This document shows, in pieces, positions 25,994 through 35,853 of a stretch of DNA of 64,000 nucleotides (positions within the stretch are counted from its first letter, which is position 1; each line of letters starts with the position of its first letter). Both the position numbers and the translations under genes were made by a program. The stretch is from Defluviitalea raffinosedens. Lineage in GTDB: Bacteria > Bacillota > Clostridia > Lachnospirales > Defluviitaleaceae. Under the pieces are notes generated by a model. That model was not told where the DNA came from and searched no databases. It saw nothing but the letters and a program-made list of their open reading frames with translations. The DNA lies in NCBI RefSeq assembly GCF_016908775.1, contig NZ_JAFBEP010000009.1, positions 45,937 to 109,936 of the forward strand, written 5' to 3'.

Positions 25994-26659
25994 TTATATC
26001 ATTTTATTTCCATTAGCGACTAATTCGAATTTTGCATTTAAAAAATCAGCCGCCCTTCTGCACATAATCATCCTGGCAAGAAAGATTTCAAAATACTCTA
26101 CAAGAGAAGATATTTTCATATCGATTGTTAAGTCCAGCAAAATTGTTCTTTTTTGTTCCTCAATGATCACTTTAGATTTTTCTACGGCATAATTTACCCT
26201 GTCGTGAATATCAAAAGTAACAAATTCTTTATTTCTCACTCTGCTTCTTCTTACATCAGTTTTATCCGCTAAAATCAATGCTGCCGATACAGGGTTCGCA
26301 GCCGCCCCTGTTGATTCATCGTGGTTTCCAATAGCCGCAATGATCGTTGCTATTTCCACAGGATCCATTCCGAGCCTTGAAAGAATATTAAAGGCCATAA
26401 CAGCTCCTGTCTGGGCATGGTCTATTCTATTCACCGTATTGCCTATATCATGAATATAACCTGCTATTCTCGCCAGTTCAGCTTCTCTTTCAGAATAGCC
26501 CAGTGTAAGCAGTATTTTTGCCGCTGTCTCTGCTACTTTTGTCGCATGGACTACGGAATGATCTGTATAGCCCATTACTTCTAATAATTCATCGCCTTTT
26601 TTAATATAGGTGTTAATCTCTTCATTGTTTTTAATATCCTGATATGTGATAAGTTCCAT
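25994..26659 (-). CDS. HD-domain phosphohydrolase
   Basis: A 221-residue metal-dependent hydrolase. HD residues are visible as HSVVHATKV, then GYIHDIGN (about residue 71), HAQTGAV, GNHDES and LADKTD. The substrate (nucleotide or cyclic nucleotide) cannot be assigned. The start MELITYQ has AGGAGG 7 nt upstream. The 208 bp before it toward thyA contain only AT-rich sequence. Confidence 0.82.
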   Translation of the reverse strand: MELITYQDIKNNEEINTYIKKGDELLEVMGYTDHSVVHATKVAETAAKILLTLGYSEREAELARIAGYIHDIGNTVNRIDHAQTGAVMAFNILSRLGMDPVEIATIIAAIGNHDESTGAAANPVSAALILADKTDVRRSRVRNKEFVTFDIHDRVNYAVEKSKVIIEEQKRTILLDLTIDMKISSLVEYFEIFLARMIMCRRAADFLNAKFELVANGNKMI

Positions 26660-26721
26660 TTCAATCCTCCTAATCTCTACACATTTACTAGATAGTATGT
26701 ACAATAAATCATCATGCAAAC

Positions 26722-26746
26722 AAAAAAGCCGAGGAAAAACCTCGGC
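26722..26746 (-). terminator. Terminator of the glutaredoxin-like gene
   Basis: A perfect 7-bp stem GCCGAGG / CCTCGGC with an AAAAA loop, followed by six T on the minus strand. Confidence 0.85.
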
Positions 26747-26775
26747 ACTAAACTAATCTCTACTATTCTATTATT

Positions 26776-27009
26776 TTATAAGCCCAACAGACTGTTGATT
26801 TTTTCTCTGTCAAAACCCACAACAATATTTCCATCAATATCAATAACAGGTACTCCCATCTGGCCAGACTTTTTAATCATTTCAGCAGCTGCTCGCTGAT
26901 CAACAGCTACATTGATGTCTTTATACTGAAAATCATTTTTCTTTAGATAATCTTTTACCATATGGCAATAGGGACAGGTTGGCGTAGAGTATACCGTAAT
27001 ATTTTTCAT
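26776..27009 (-). CDS. Glutaredoxin-like protein
   Basis: A 77-residue thioredoxin-fold redox protein. The active site is CPYC at residues 12-15, with the cis-proline segment GVPVIDIDG (about 53) and GFDREKI near the end. The size fits NrdH-like or Clostridium-type glutaredoxins. No ribonucleotide reductase lies nearby. GGAGG precedes the ATG. Confidence 0.88.
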   Translation of the reverse strand: MKNITVYSTPTCPYCHMVKDYLKKNDFQYKDINVAVDQRAAAEMIKKSGQMGVPVIDIDGNIVVGFDREKINSLLGL

Positions 27010-27184
27010 GCTAGGGCCTCCTTAAAATATTATATTGTATTAATATAATATTATTATATTACGATATCTAAATATATCAATTCTGTATTTCTTTCATCAT
27101 GGCTTAAAATTTTAAAATAGCCCTGCTTTACTTAAAATATTTACGTTTATCTTAGATTTTGAATACATTCATATAATGATTCAA

Positions 27185-28765
27185 TTATCTTTTCTTGTTG
27201 GCTGGTTCCACATTAATGGGTTTACCTTTAATTTGAGCATTGTTCATAATCTTTAAGACATCTTTTGCGTATTCCTTTGGAACTTCAACAAAGGTATATT
27301 TATCATAGACATCTATGGTTCCTATCAGTTTTCCTGATAATCCTGTTTCACCTGCAATTGCCCCTACAATATCTCTCGCTCTTACATTTTGCTTTCTTCC
27401 AATATTCATAAACAAACGTACCATACCTGGTTCAGAGCCAGTATCTTCAAAATCAAAATCTATCTCTTCTTCTGTTTCCTTTCTCATTGTCATTTTAAGA
27501 AGGGCAGCAGCTAAATCAATCGCCGTATAATCTTCTTCCAAAAGGCGTTCTGCAATCTTAATCTGTTTGCTTAAATCCTCATTTTCAATAATGTTCTTGA
27601 TATTTTCTATAAGAATTTCCATCTTCGCTTCTTCCACATCATTTAGACTAGGCACTTGCTGATGTAAGATTTTCGTCTTGGTATACCTTTGGATATCTTT
27701 TAATTTATAGATTTCTTTTCCTACCACAAAAGTAAACGCTTTTCCTGAGCGTCCGGCTCTTCCTGTTCGACCAATACGATGTACATAATATTCTTCATCC
27801 TGGGGCACATCATAGTTAATAACAATCTCTACATCATCTACATCAATACCTCTTGCTGCTACATCCGTTGCTATAAGTATTTCAATATTACCATTTCTGA
27901 AGCTGTTCATTACCCGATCTCTTAAGGACTGCTTCATATCTCCGTGAAGACCATCTGCAAAATATCCTCTGCCCTGAAGATCGCTTACCAGTTCATCAAC
28001 TTTCTTTTTGGTATTACAAAAAATCAGTGCCAGCTTAGGATTATACATATCGATTAATCTTGTAAGAATTTCGAACTTATTTTTTTCCTTTACTTCAAAA
28101 TAATACTGTTCAATGCTTGGCACCGTTAACTCTTTATGCACCACTTTTACTATTTCCGGATTATTCTGATGAGCCTTTGCAATTTCTAAAATCTCTTTAG
28201 GCATAGTTGCTGAGAATAAGACCGTCTGACGGGTCTTAGGCATATCTTTTAAAATGGTCTCGATATCTTCTCTAAAACCCATATTCAGCATTTCATCTGC
28301 TTCATCCAAAACCACCATTTTCACCTTGTCCAGTTTTAGAGTTTTACGGCGCATATGATCCATTACTCGGCCCGGTGTACCGATAATAATTTGCACACCT
28401 TTCTTTAACGAACGGATTTGTCTTTCAATAGGCTGTCCTCCATAAATCGGAAGCAATTTTATCCCTTGAAGGTATTTTCCTAACTTTCTTATTTCTTCTG
28501 CTACCTGAATAGCCAGTTCCCTGGTTGGACATAAAACCAAGGCTTGTAAATTCTGATCCTGGGGATCAACCATTTCTAGAATTGGTATACCAAAAGATGC
28601 GGTTTTCCCAGTACCTGTCTGGGCTTGACCGATCACATCTTTTCCTTCTAAAATATGTGGAATTGCCTGAGCCTGAATGGGTGTGGTTTCTTCAAACCCC
28701 ATATCCCGAATCGCTCTGTTTAATTCCTCCGATATGTTTAATTCTTCAAATCTTACAGTTTCCAT
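27185..28765 (-). CDS. DEAD-box RNA helicase, CshA/DbpA-like
   Basis: A 526-residue ATP-dependent RNA helicase. All motifs are readable: Q motif TPIQAQAIP, AQTGTGKTA (motif I), PTRELAIQ, GTPGRV, DEAD (about 153), SAT, LIFCNT, ATDVAARGIDV and HRIGRTGRAG. The C-terminal 75 residues (MVRLFMNIGRKQNVRARDIV...) are a DbpA-type RNA-binding domain. The start METVRF has AGGAGA upstream. Such helicases act in ribosome assembly and RNA decay. Confidence 0.94.
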   Translation of the reverse strand: METVRFEELNISEELNRAIRDMGFEETTPIQAQAIPHILEGKDVIGQAQTGTGKTASFGIPILEMVDPQDQNLQALVLCPTRELAIQVAEEIRKLGKYLQGIKLLPIYGGQPIERQIRSLKKGVQIIIGTPGRVMDHMRRKTLKLDKVKMVVLDEADEMLNMGFREDIETILKDMPKTRQTVLFSATMPKEILEIAKAHQNNPEIVKVVHKELTVPSIEQYYFEVKEKNKFEILTRLIDMYNPKLALIFCNTKKKVDELVSDLQGRGYFADGLHGDMKQSLRDRVMNSFRNGNIEILIATDVAARGIDVDDVEIVINYDVPQDEEYYVHRIGRTGRAGRSGKAFTFVVGKEIYKLKDIQRYTKTKILHQQVPSLNDVEEAKMEILIENIKNIIENEDLSKQIKIAERLLEEDYTAIDLAAALLKMTMRKETEEEIDFDFEDTGSEPGMVRLFMNIGRKQNVRARDIVGAIAGETGLSGKLIGTIDVYDKYTFVEVPKEYAKDVLKIMNNAQIKGKPINVEPANKKR

Positions 28766-28845
28766 ATAACTCTCTCCTATTATTGTTTTATCTACAGTGT
28801 CTCCAAAGAAATGCAATTTTCATTCAGCAATGCTGTTTCATTTTA

Positions 28846-29694
28846 TCACTCGTGTATACGTATTTCCTCTATGCCTTCATCAGTTATTTTGATTTTTCCT
28901 TCTTTAAATAATTTCCCAATAGCTCTTTTAAAGGCTCGTTTGCTCATATTAAATTCCTTTTTGATAAGATCTGGGTCACTATCGTCATTAAAAGGAAGTT
29001 TGCCTCCTTTAAGCAGTAGTTTTCCCAAGATCAGCTTAGCATCTTCATCCATTTGGATATAAGATTTTTCTCTTATGCTGATATCCAATTTTCCATCTTC
29101 TCTTACCTTTACAACTCTTCCTTCTATTTTGTCTCCCTTTTTATAGGAACCATACAATTCATTTTGCGGGATCAATCCATGGTACTTATTGTCCACAGCT
29201 ACCAGGGCGCCAAGATCTTCTACTATTTTATAGATTGTCCCCTGAATCTTATCATTAACCTGATATGGAGAATTACTGTTCAAAAGTTTAGAAATATCCA
29301 TAGTTGCGCACAAGCGGTTGCTTTTATCAACATATAAACCAACTAAATATTTTTTCCCTTTACGCACCGGAGAAGTCTGCTCTTTAAAAGGAAGAAACAA
29401 GTCCTTCTCCAATCCCCAGTCTAAAAAAGCTCCTATTTTACTGACTTCAACCACTTGTAAAAATGCCAGTTCTCCAAGGGTCAATCTGGGAGTCCTGGTA
29501 GTAGCAACGATACGATCTTTTGAATCTCTATATATAAAGACATCTATCTCGTCTCCAATATTTTTATCTTCAGGTATCTGCTTTTTAGGTAGTAAAACAT
29601 CATCATCACTTTTGCCGTCTTTCTCATTTAAATAAGCACCGACAGAAGTCATTCGCTTAATGGTTAACTTTTGAATCTTTCCTAATTCAATCAT
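28846..29694 (-). CDS. CvfB-family S1 RNA-binding protein
   Basis: A 282-residue protein with several S1/OB-like repeats (IGAFLDWGLEKDLFLPFKEQ at about 100-120, DLGALVAVDNKYHGLIPQNEL at about 160-180) and a C-terminal winged helix (about 220-282). This is the CvfB/YitL pattern, linked in staphylococci to virulence gene expression. AAGGAGATG precedes the ATG. It reads in the same direction as the helicase gene, 80 bp upstream. Confidence 0.88.
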   Translation of the reverse strand: MIELGKIQKLTIKRMTSVGAYLNEKDGKSDDDVLLPKKQIPEDKNIGDEIDVFIYRDSKDRIVATTRTPRLTLGELAFLQVVEVSKIGAFLDWGLEKDLFLPFKEQTSPVRKGKKYLVGLYVDKSNRLCATMDISKLLNSNSPYQVNDKIQGTIYKIVEDLGALVAVDNKYHGLIPQNELYGSYKKGDKIEGRVVKVREDGKLDISIREKSYIQMDEDAKLILGKLLLKGGKLPFNDDSDPDLIKKEFNMSKRAFKRAIGKLFKEGKIKITDEGIEEIRIHE

Positions 29695-29789
29695 ACTGCA
29701 TCTCCTTGATCATATATTCCTTATTGCTTTTCTTCTGGACAATTATATCGTATCATATTGCGTTATATCCTACAAACATTTCCTGCAAT

Positions 29790-30737
29790 TTATCTTATCA
29801 AAATACCAATACCCAAAAACAAAGCCATTGGAATATTCATGAACACAAAATTCTGTACTGCAGTAACAAAGGTATCTTTCTTTGTCTGTTTGCTCATAAA
29901 TGCCTTAATATTCTTATTCACAGGAATAAGTGTTAATAAGATCAATAAAGCAAATACAGGAGTAATTTTTAATAAGGCTAAAATGGCAATATCAACATAA
30001 GCAATATAATATAATGCTCTGAAAAGCTTTAAAGCCTTATCTTTTCCTATATAAATAGGAAGCGTATATCTTTTGTTTTCAATATCATCTTCAATATCAC
30101 ATATATTATTTGCCAACATAATGTTTGCAATTCCTACAACTGCAGGCAGGGCAACAAGAAAAATAAGGATTAATTCTTTGATATTGATATTTATTAATAA
30201 TGAAGACTGTTCAAGTAAAATCCCTGCTAAGTCTGAATTATATACGTGAATATAAATCGAAAGAAATATAATGACAAATCCCATGAAAAAGCCTGAAAAA
30301 ATCTCTCCCAAAGGCATTCTTGAGATCGGAACAGGTCCGAAAGTATATAGTATGCCAACAAGAAATGAAACCATTCCAAGTAAGAGCACAATAATACTTG
30401 TATTTAAGAACAGCACAATCCCCGACAAAGATGCTATAAGCAAAAGACCAAATATTGTAATGAGTACATCCGATTCTTTTAATTTATCCCTGACTATGGC
30501 ATTGTGAGACTCATATCCATATCCATAGGTTTTATTGGCCTTTTTATAATCCAAATAATTATTGATTGCCGTTGTAGCCATATCAAACGCTATAAGAGAA
30601 AAAAACATCAAAAAAAAGTTTTTTACATTAAAACCGTTAAAATGATAAACTGCATATGTGCTCCCAATCAAAAACGGAATAACACTTGCAACTTTCGTTT
30701 GGATTTCTACTAATTTCAGAAAACTGCCCACTTTCAT
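29790..30737 (-). CDS. UbiA-family prenyltransferase, MenA-like
   Basis: An integral membrane prenyltransferase of 315 residues with about nine hydrophobic segments. The two Asp-rich prenyl-diphosphate motifs are INNYLDYKKA (about 62, first Asp replaced by Asn as in many family members) and NNICDIEDDIENKRYTLP (about 195). It probably attaches a polyprenyl chain to a quinone precursor. The second of two close ATGs is chosen because AGGAGG is 8 nt from it. No other menaquinone gene is in view. Confidence 0.82.
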   Translation of the reverse strand: MKVGSFLKLVEIQTKVASVIPFLIGSTYAVYHFNGFNVKNFFLMFFSLIAFDMATTAINNYLDYKKANKTYGYGYESHNAIVRDKLKESDVLITIFGLLLIASLSGIVLFLNTSIIVLLLGMVSFLVGILYTFGPVPISRMPLGEIFSGFFMGFVIIFLSIYIHVYNSDLAGILLEQSSLLININIKELILIFLVALPAVVGIANIMLANNICDIEDDIENKRYTLPIYIGKDKALKLFRALYYIAYVDIAILALLKITPVFALLILLTLIPVNKNIKAFMSKQTKKDTFVTAVQNFVFMNIPMALFLGIGILIR

Positions 30738-30863
30738 ATTCATTTCCTCCTATGTTACAGTTTGCATACAAATATTTACTTTTAACTCAGTTATTTTACT
30801 ATAACTGGCTTTATAATTCAAATTTTTATCTATCTGTTCTTCAAAAAAGATAATCAATATTAT

Positions 30864-30953
30864 TTTCAATTGATAATTACTATAATCTTTGTAAAACTGT
30901 ACACAAAACAATTTCTTTTTAATATAATGATTATTATAGTTTCAATTGATAAT
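30864..30953 (+). promoter_or_regulatory. Probable regulated promoter of the CDF gene
   Basis: TATAAT (30923-30928) is a likely -10 box. Two exact copies of TTTCAATTGATAAT (30864-30877 and 30940-30953) flank it, 76 bp apart. The first continues into TGATAATTACTATAA, which resembles a Fur-family 7-1-7 box. A metal-sensing regulator is plausible for a metal exporter, but is inference. Confidence 0.5.
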
Positions 30954-31036
30954 AAACAATATGCAATACATAGGGATACAGCCGGGCCAATGACATCTTT
31001 TCAACTACGGAACAATGATTCGGGAGGAAAAATTCT

Positions 31037-31906
31037 ATGAGTGAGTCAAAAAAAGTTAAGATGGTACTTTGGACAGTCTTATTTGCCAATATAACTGTAG
31101 CACTCATTAAAATCACCGTGGGGCAAATCATTAAAAGTACCAGTATGACTGCTGATGGCTTTCATTCTTTTACTGACGGAACTTCTAACATTGTAGGCTT
31201 AATCGGTATTCATCTGGCCGCTAAACCAAAAGACAAAGAGCATCCTTATGGCCATAAAAAATTTGAAAACCTGGCTGGTCTTTTTATTTCCGGAATGCTC
31301 GGGATTATAAGCATTAAAATCATTACGGAAGCTTTCTCGAAATTTAAAAGCACCGTCCCTCCTGCTGTTTCTTCTGAAAGTTTGGTGATGCTCATTCTTA
31401 CATTAATGATTAACATTTTTATAGCTGTATATGAATATAAGCAAGGTAAAAGTCTAAAAAGTACTATTTTGATTTCTGACTCCATGCATACTCGAAGCGA
31501 TATTTTTATTTCCATAGGTGTATTGATTACTCTGATCTGTGTTCGTATGGGCATTCCAGCAATCATCGATCCTGTTGTATCCATCATTGTCTCAGGGTTT
31601 ATTATGCATGCAGCATATGAAATATTCCAGACAACCTGTGGTCCTCTGCTGGATCAGGCAGTTGTTGATGCTGAGGAAATAAAGAATATCGTTTTAAGTT
31701 TCGATGAAGTGAAAGATGTTCATGAAATCAGAAGTCGGGGCAGAACAGATGAAATGTATATAGATCTTCATATATGCATAGATCCTAATACAAGTTTTTT
31801 AAAATCCCATGAGCTGACAGATGCCATCGAAAAGAAACTGAGGGATAAAATCAATGGAAATATGGAAGTGAATATTCGAACCGAACCTTTTAACCATCTT
31901 CTTTAA
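31037..31906 (+). CDS. Cation diffusion facilitator metal transporter
   Basis: A 289-residue membrane exporter of divalent metals. Six hydrophobic segments are followed by a cytoplasmic ferredoxin-like domain (about 205-289). Metal-site motifs are ADGFHSFTDGTSN (HxxxD, helix 2) and DSMHTRSDIFIS (helix 5), and the HPYGHKKFENLAGL loop is typical. The HxxxD/HxxxD pattern is more general than the strict Zn site, so the metal (Mn, Fe or Zn) is open. GGGAGG precedes the ATG. Confidence 0.9.
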   Translation: MSESKKVKMVLWTVLFANITVALIKITVGQIIKSTSMTADGFHSFTDGTSNIVGLIGIHLAAKPKDKEHPYGHKKFENLAGLFISGMLGIISIKIITEAFSKFKSTVPPAVSSESLVMLILTLMINIFIAVYEYKQGKSLKSTILISDSMHTRSDIFISIGVLITLICVRMGIPAIIDPVVSIIVSGFIMHAAYEIFQTTCGPLLDQAVVDAEEIKNIVLSFDEVKDVHEIRSRGRTDEMYIDLHICIDPNTSFLKSHELTDAIEKKLRDKINGNMEVNIRTEPFNHLL

Positions 31907-32007
31907 AAACAGTTGCAGAATTAAAAATACAGAAAATAAATTTGATATTTTTGATATGATCATTCATAATAATACTATTACTTTACATTATACTAGGAGG
32001 AATTTAT

Positions 32008-32481
32008 ATGGAGGGAAAAACCCCCAGTGAATCCATGGTTGAAATGACTGAACTGGTACTTCCTAATGATGCCAATGCTCTCGGCAATTTGCTCGGAGGC
32101 AGAATGATGCACTGGATTGATATTGCCGGTGCTATGGCTGCTATGAGGCATTCCCACAAAGCAGTTGTTACTGCCTGTGTGGACAGTTTGGATTTCAGAC
32201 ACCCTATTCGAGTGGGTGAATTGATTATGCTTAAGGCAAAATTAACCTGGGTGGGAAAAACTTCTATGGAAGTCAAAGTGAAGGTTTTTGTAGAAAATAT
32301 AGAAACTGGTGAATTAACTTTAACCAATAAAGCATACTTGACTTTCGTGGCCTTAGATGAAGAAGGAAAACCCACACCTATTCCGCCTCTCTATCCTGAA
32401 ACTGATGAGGAAAAAAGGGATTATGAAGAAGGAGAAGAAAGAAGAAATGCAAGATTAAATAAAAAAAGGGCGAGATTATAA
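32008..32481 (+). CDS. Acyl-CoA thioesterase, hotdog fold
   Basis: A 157-residue YciA/Acot-like thioesterase. NALGNLLGGRMMHWIDIAGAMAA (about 28-50) holds the conserved Asp of the family, and VVTACVDSLDFRHPIRVGEL the second conserved strand. The C-terminal 30 residues are charged. AGGAGG is 7 nt before the ATG. Likely hydrolyses medium- or long-chain acyl-CoA in the cytoplasm. Confidence 0.88.
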   Translation: MEGKTPSESMVEMTELVLPNDANALGNLLGGRMMHWIDIAGAMAAMRHSHKAVVTACVDSLDFRHPIRVGELIMLKAKLTWVGKTSMEVKVKVFVENIETGELTLTNKAYLTFVALDEEGKPTPIPPLYPETDEEKRDYEEGEERRNARLNKKRARL

Positions 32482-32498
32482 ATCTTGCCCTAAATTTT
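32468..32498 (+). terminator. Terminator of the thioesterase gene
   Basis: The stem GGGCGAGATT / AATCTTGCCC, with one G.U-type pair, is followed by TAAATTTTTT. The stop codon falls in the loop. Confidence 0.8.
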
Positions 32499-32796
32499 TT
32501 CCAATCCAACAGGATAGTGATCCAATCCATGACATCATCATAGATCATTACATCTTTTAGCTCATCCTTTAATCTCTCTGATACACAAGAGTAGACTATC
32601 CTCCCCTTCATTATTGGCTCTGGAATTAATGATCCTTAACCCCAGCATTGCTTCTCTTGAATTTTGGATTCTTAAAATCAATTTCCTTATGGACTACATT
32701 CAGCTTCCCACAGAAAATGGGATAATATTGAATAAATAATTTCGTTAAATATTTAAATAATAAAAGTGAAAACTATTTTTTAATGGAGGCCTAAAA

Positions 32797-32943
32797 ATGA
32801 AAAAAGAAAAAGGATTTGCAAGCTTTACTCCTGACCAGGCTAAAGAATTTATGAAACAAGAGAAGCAAAACAAACCTCAGGATCCCTATGCAGGAGAACA
32901 AAGACATAAGCAAAAGCAGCAAGCTATGAATAAAAAGCACTAA
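32797..32943 (+). CDS. Small hypothetical protein, 48 residues
   Basis: A short hydrophilic Lys/Gln-rich protein starting MKKEKGFASFTPDQAKEF and ending AMNKKH. GGAGG lies 7 nt before the ATG and a hairpin terminator follows directly. Not recognised. Confidence 0.65.
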   Translation: MKKEKGFASFTPDQAKEFMKQEKQNKPQDPYAGEQRHKQKQQAMNKKH

Positions 32944-32948
32944 CGCCA

Positions 32949-32980
32949 ATAAACCCATAGATGCTATTCTATGGGTTTAT
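32949..32980. terminator. Bidirectional terminator before the HAD gene
   Basis: A perfect stem of about 13 bp, ATAAACCCATAGA / TCTATGGGTTTAT with a 6-nt loop, lies between the convergent 48-residue gene and the HAD gene. The HAD stop lies within it. Confidence 0.82.
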
Positions 32981-33625
32981 CTTATTAAATATTTCATCCG
33001 GGGTCTCTATGACACCTTTAGGATTTAACTTTATCAATTCTTCTCTGCTTCTAAATCCCCAGAGAACCGACACCGGTTTCATCCCTGCGGCTTGTGCTGT
33101 TTTATAATCCACTTCACTGTCTCCAACATAGACGGATTCATAAGGCTTAAAACCACCTTCTGCTGCAATCGCCAAAGCTGCTTCTGGATTTGGTTTTTTA
33201 GGATATCCTCCTTCGTCTCCGATGACTTTTACAAATTTCCATTTGCCTAAAAACTCTTTTACAATGTATTCCGTTATTCTCTGATCTTTATTGGTATTAA
33301 TCCCAATAGCATATCCTTCTCCAGTCAATCTGTCCAGCATATCTTCAATCCCCGGATACAAAGATATCCCCCTGGAATAAAATTGACTATATACTTCCAG
33401 CATTTCTTTATAACATAAATCTATGGTTTCATCATCCCTATGATTTTGTGGAAGAACTGTCTTAGCAAGGCTTCTTAAGCCATTACCCACAAATCTCCTG
33501 TAAGCTTCTATCGTATGGACAGGGAAGCCATGATTTTGCAATACTTTATTCATTGAAAAACCAATGCCTTCTATTGTATCTACCAGCGTTCCATCCAAAT
33601 CAAAAATAATCAGTTTATTTCTCAT
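32969..33625 (-). CDS. HAD-superfamily hydrolase, phosphoglycolate phosphatase-like
   Basis: A 218-residue phosphatase. HAD motif I is FDLDGTLVDT (residues about 7-16), motif II INTNKDQ (about 110), motif III Lys in YPKKPNPEAAL, and motif IV VYVGDSEVDYKTAQAAG. The alpha-helical cap between motifs I and II fits the Gph/PpaX group. The start MRNKLII is chosen because GGGAG lies 10 nt upstream. Confidence 0.88.
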   Translation of the reverse strand: MRNKLIIFDLDGTLVDTIEGIGFSMNKVLQNHGFPVHTIEAYRRFVGNGLRSLAKTVLPQNHRDDETIDLCYKEMLEVYSQFYSRGISLYPGIEDMLDRLTGEGYAIGINTNKDQRITEYIVKEFLGKWKFVKVIGDEGGYPKKPNPEAALAIAAEGGFKPYESVYVGDSEVDYKTAQAAGMKPVSVLWGFRSREELIKLNPKGVIETPDEIFNKINP

Positions 33626-33731
33626 AACATTGTTGCTCCCTTCAAACAATATCTCCTTTGCATATTTTTAAACACTAAGGAATTTATATGCGTCCTATAA
33701 AACTATAGCACAGTTGAAAGATTATTACAAA

Positions 33732-33938
33732 TTACTCTCCATCTGCATCTTTAGAAATAAACCGATTTCTTTGCTTTTCATATACATATCCGATAGCCCC
33801 AACCATATCACAAATGGTTTGCTCCGACAGATCATATCTTTCACATAATTGATCCAAGTCCTTACATTCATCTCTTAATTTCATATTCAACCAGCTAAGT
33901 AATATATAAGGATCTCCTAAAGGTACATAACTGTTCAT
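33732..33938 (-). CDS. DUF4250-family protein
   Basis: A 68-residue protein of unknown function. LGDPYILLSWLNMKLRDECK is the characteristic start of DUF4250, followed by a helix-turn-helix-like LDQLCERYDLSEQTICDMV. GAGGAG lies before the ATG. It lies 31 bp after adenine deaminase in the same direction, so probably co-transcribed. Confidence 0.75.
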   Translation of the reverse strand: MNSYVPLGDPYILLSWLNMKLRDECKDLDQLCERYDLSEQTICDMVGAIGYVYEKQRNRFISKDADGE

Positions 33939-33969
33939 CTGCTCATCTCCTCTGCAACATATCTTAAAA

Positions 33970-35676
33970 CTATTGATATGTTATAAATTTACCATGAGTT
34001 ACATCATAAAGTCCATTGGTTGTTATACGTATTTCAGGAATTACCGGTAAAGCTATAAAAGACAACGTAATAAAAGGGTCCATATCATCTGGAACTCCCA
34101 TTCTGTGGGCATGATCAATCATAGTCTTTAGTCTGGAATGCACTTCATTAAATTTCAAATCACTGATCAATCCCATAATCGGTAAAGGCAAAGTTTCAAG
34201 CACCTCACCGTTTTCAACAATCGTATACCCCCCCTGAGTGCGAACCAGTTCCTTCACTGCCAGCAGGATATCACGATCATTATCTCCAATAACAATAATA
34301 TTATGAGAATCATGGGAAACGCTGGAGGCTATGGCACCGTTACTAATGCCAAATCCAGTCACTACTGCAAGACCTATTTTGCCCGTTGCTTTATGCCGTT
34401 CAATAACAGCAGCTTTATTATATACTTTGTCAGGCGCAAAATATCCGCCTTGACAAGGCACCTCGGTTTTTAAATGCTTTGTAACGATTTGCTGATTGAT
34501 CATTTGAAGGACTGAGACGGGATTATGGGATATCTTAATCGATAGCATTTCTTCAGTAATTTCTTTGATTTTAACCGTATTTTTAATTTGATCATCAGGC
34601 TTTGGAATCACTATTGGGGTATGGCTGCCGATTAATTTTCCCTTATGATAAACAGAATCTATTTGGATGCTTTCTAAATCTTTTAAAATTACTAAGTCTG
34701 CCTGGTATCCGGGAGCGACAGCCCCTAATTTTTTTAATCCGTAGCATCTAGCAGCATTTATTGTTGCCATCTTTATGGCTTTTAAGGGACTTAGACCCAA
34801 CGAGATGGCTTTTTTAATATTATAGCTTATATGTCCTTCTTCTCTGATTTCTTCAATATGTTTGTCATCCGTACAAAAAGAAAATCGTGAAGTGTCAATA
34901 TTTTTCTCTATAATTCCTTTTACAATAGCCTCAAGATTTTTGGCTGCTGACCCTTCTCTGATTAATACCTGTATTCCATTTCTGCATTCTTTTAATGCAT
35001 AATCAAAATCACAGCATTCATGGTCCGTACTGATCCCTGCAAGAACATAAGCTGCCAGCTGTTCATCGGTTAAGAACGGAGCATGGCCGTCAATGACTTT
35101 ATCTCTGAACAAGTCCAGCTTTTCAAACATGGATCGTTCAGCATTCACTACAGAATGATAATCCATCACTTCCCCCAAGCCCAGTATTCTTGGATGGTTA
35201 ATGTATCTTTTCATTTCCTCTGCTGTAAACATAGATCCATTATCTTCCATAGGCGTTGCCGGAACACAGGAAGGCATCATGACAAATACATTGGCCGGAA
35301 CTTCATTGGTCTGTTCCAAAATATATTCTATTCCATCACAGCCACTTACATTAACGGACTCATGAGGATCAACGATAAATGTCGTTGTGCCCCATAAAAC
35401 TGCATTATGTATCAGTTCTGCCGGAGAAACCAAAGTGGATTCCAAATGAAGATGGGAATCAATAAAACCAGGACACACATATTTCCCTTCCAGGTCCATT
35501 TCAGTTTTTCCTCGATAATTTCCCCCCCCAACAATATAACCGTTATGAATCGCCAAATCTGCCTTATAAATTTCTTCTGTAAACACATTTATGATGTTTC
35601 CATTTTTTAAGACCAAATCAGCATCAATCTTTTTTAGGGCGGCCTGAGAAACTCTTTCATATTCTTTATAATGCAT
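33970..35676 (-). CDS. ade: Adenine deaminase
   Basis: Converts adenine to hypoxanthine; the hpt product at 6619-7155 could then recycle it. The 568 residues show the amidohydrolase motifs CPGFIDSHLHLESTLVSP (metal-binding HxH), DPHESVNVSG, DGHAPFLTDEQL and FCTDDKH. The C-terminal region GFGISNGAIASSVSHDSHNI is diagnostic of Ade. The start MHYKEYE has AGGAGG upstream. No purine riboswitch was recognised in the 5' region. Confidence 0.94.
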   Translation of the reverse strand: MHYKEYERVSQAALKKIDADLVLKNGNIINVFTEEIYKADLAIHNGYIVGGGNYRGKTEMDLEGKYVCPGFIDSHLHLESTLVSPAELIHNAVLWGTTTFIVDPHESVNVSGCDGIEYILEQTNEVPANVFVMMPSCVPATPMEDNGSMFTAEEMKRYINHPRILGLGEVMDYHSVVNAERSMFEKLDLFRDKVIDGHAPFLTDEQLAAYVLAGISTDHECCDFDYALKECRNGIQVLIREGSAAKNLEAIVKGIIEKNIDTSRFSFCTDDKHIEEIREEGHISYNIKKAISLGLSPLKAIKMATINAARCYGLKKLGAVAPGYQADLVILKDLESIQIDSVYHKGKLIGSHTPIVIPKPDDQIKNTVKIKEITEEMLSIKISHNPVSVLQMINQQIVTKHLKTEVPCQGGYFAPDKVYNKAAVIERHKATGKIGLAVVTGFGISNGAIASSVSHDSHNIIVIGDNDRDILLAVKELVRTQGGYTIVENGEVLETLPLPIMGLISDLKFNEVHSRLKTMIDHAHRMGVPDDMDPFITLSFIALPVIPEIRITTNGLYDVTHGKFITYQ

Positions 35677-35853
35677 ATAATCCTCCTTTTTACATAAATT
35701 TAACAACAAAATTTATAAGGAACTCATTTTATATATCTATATCTCATCTATCAATTTTCTAATAAGTAAAACATTTTTAAATATTTTATTTATAAATAAT
35801 ATATTATATCACAATATATTTTAGGAGCAAAGTTTTTCAGATCTCGCTTTTTA

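Noticed and set aside
32378..32611. 77-codon minus-strand frame overlapping the thioesterase gene
   Set aside because: No ribosome site; its second half is antisense to the thioesterase and crosses that gene's terminator.
35677..35850. Possible purine riboswitch before adenine deaminase
   Set aside because: No conserved purine-aptamer core or P1-P2-P3 arrangement could be found; the stretch is simple AT-rich sequence.
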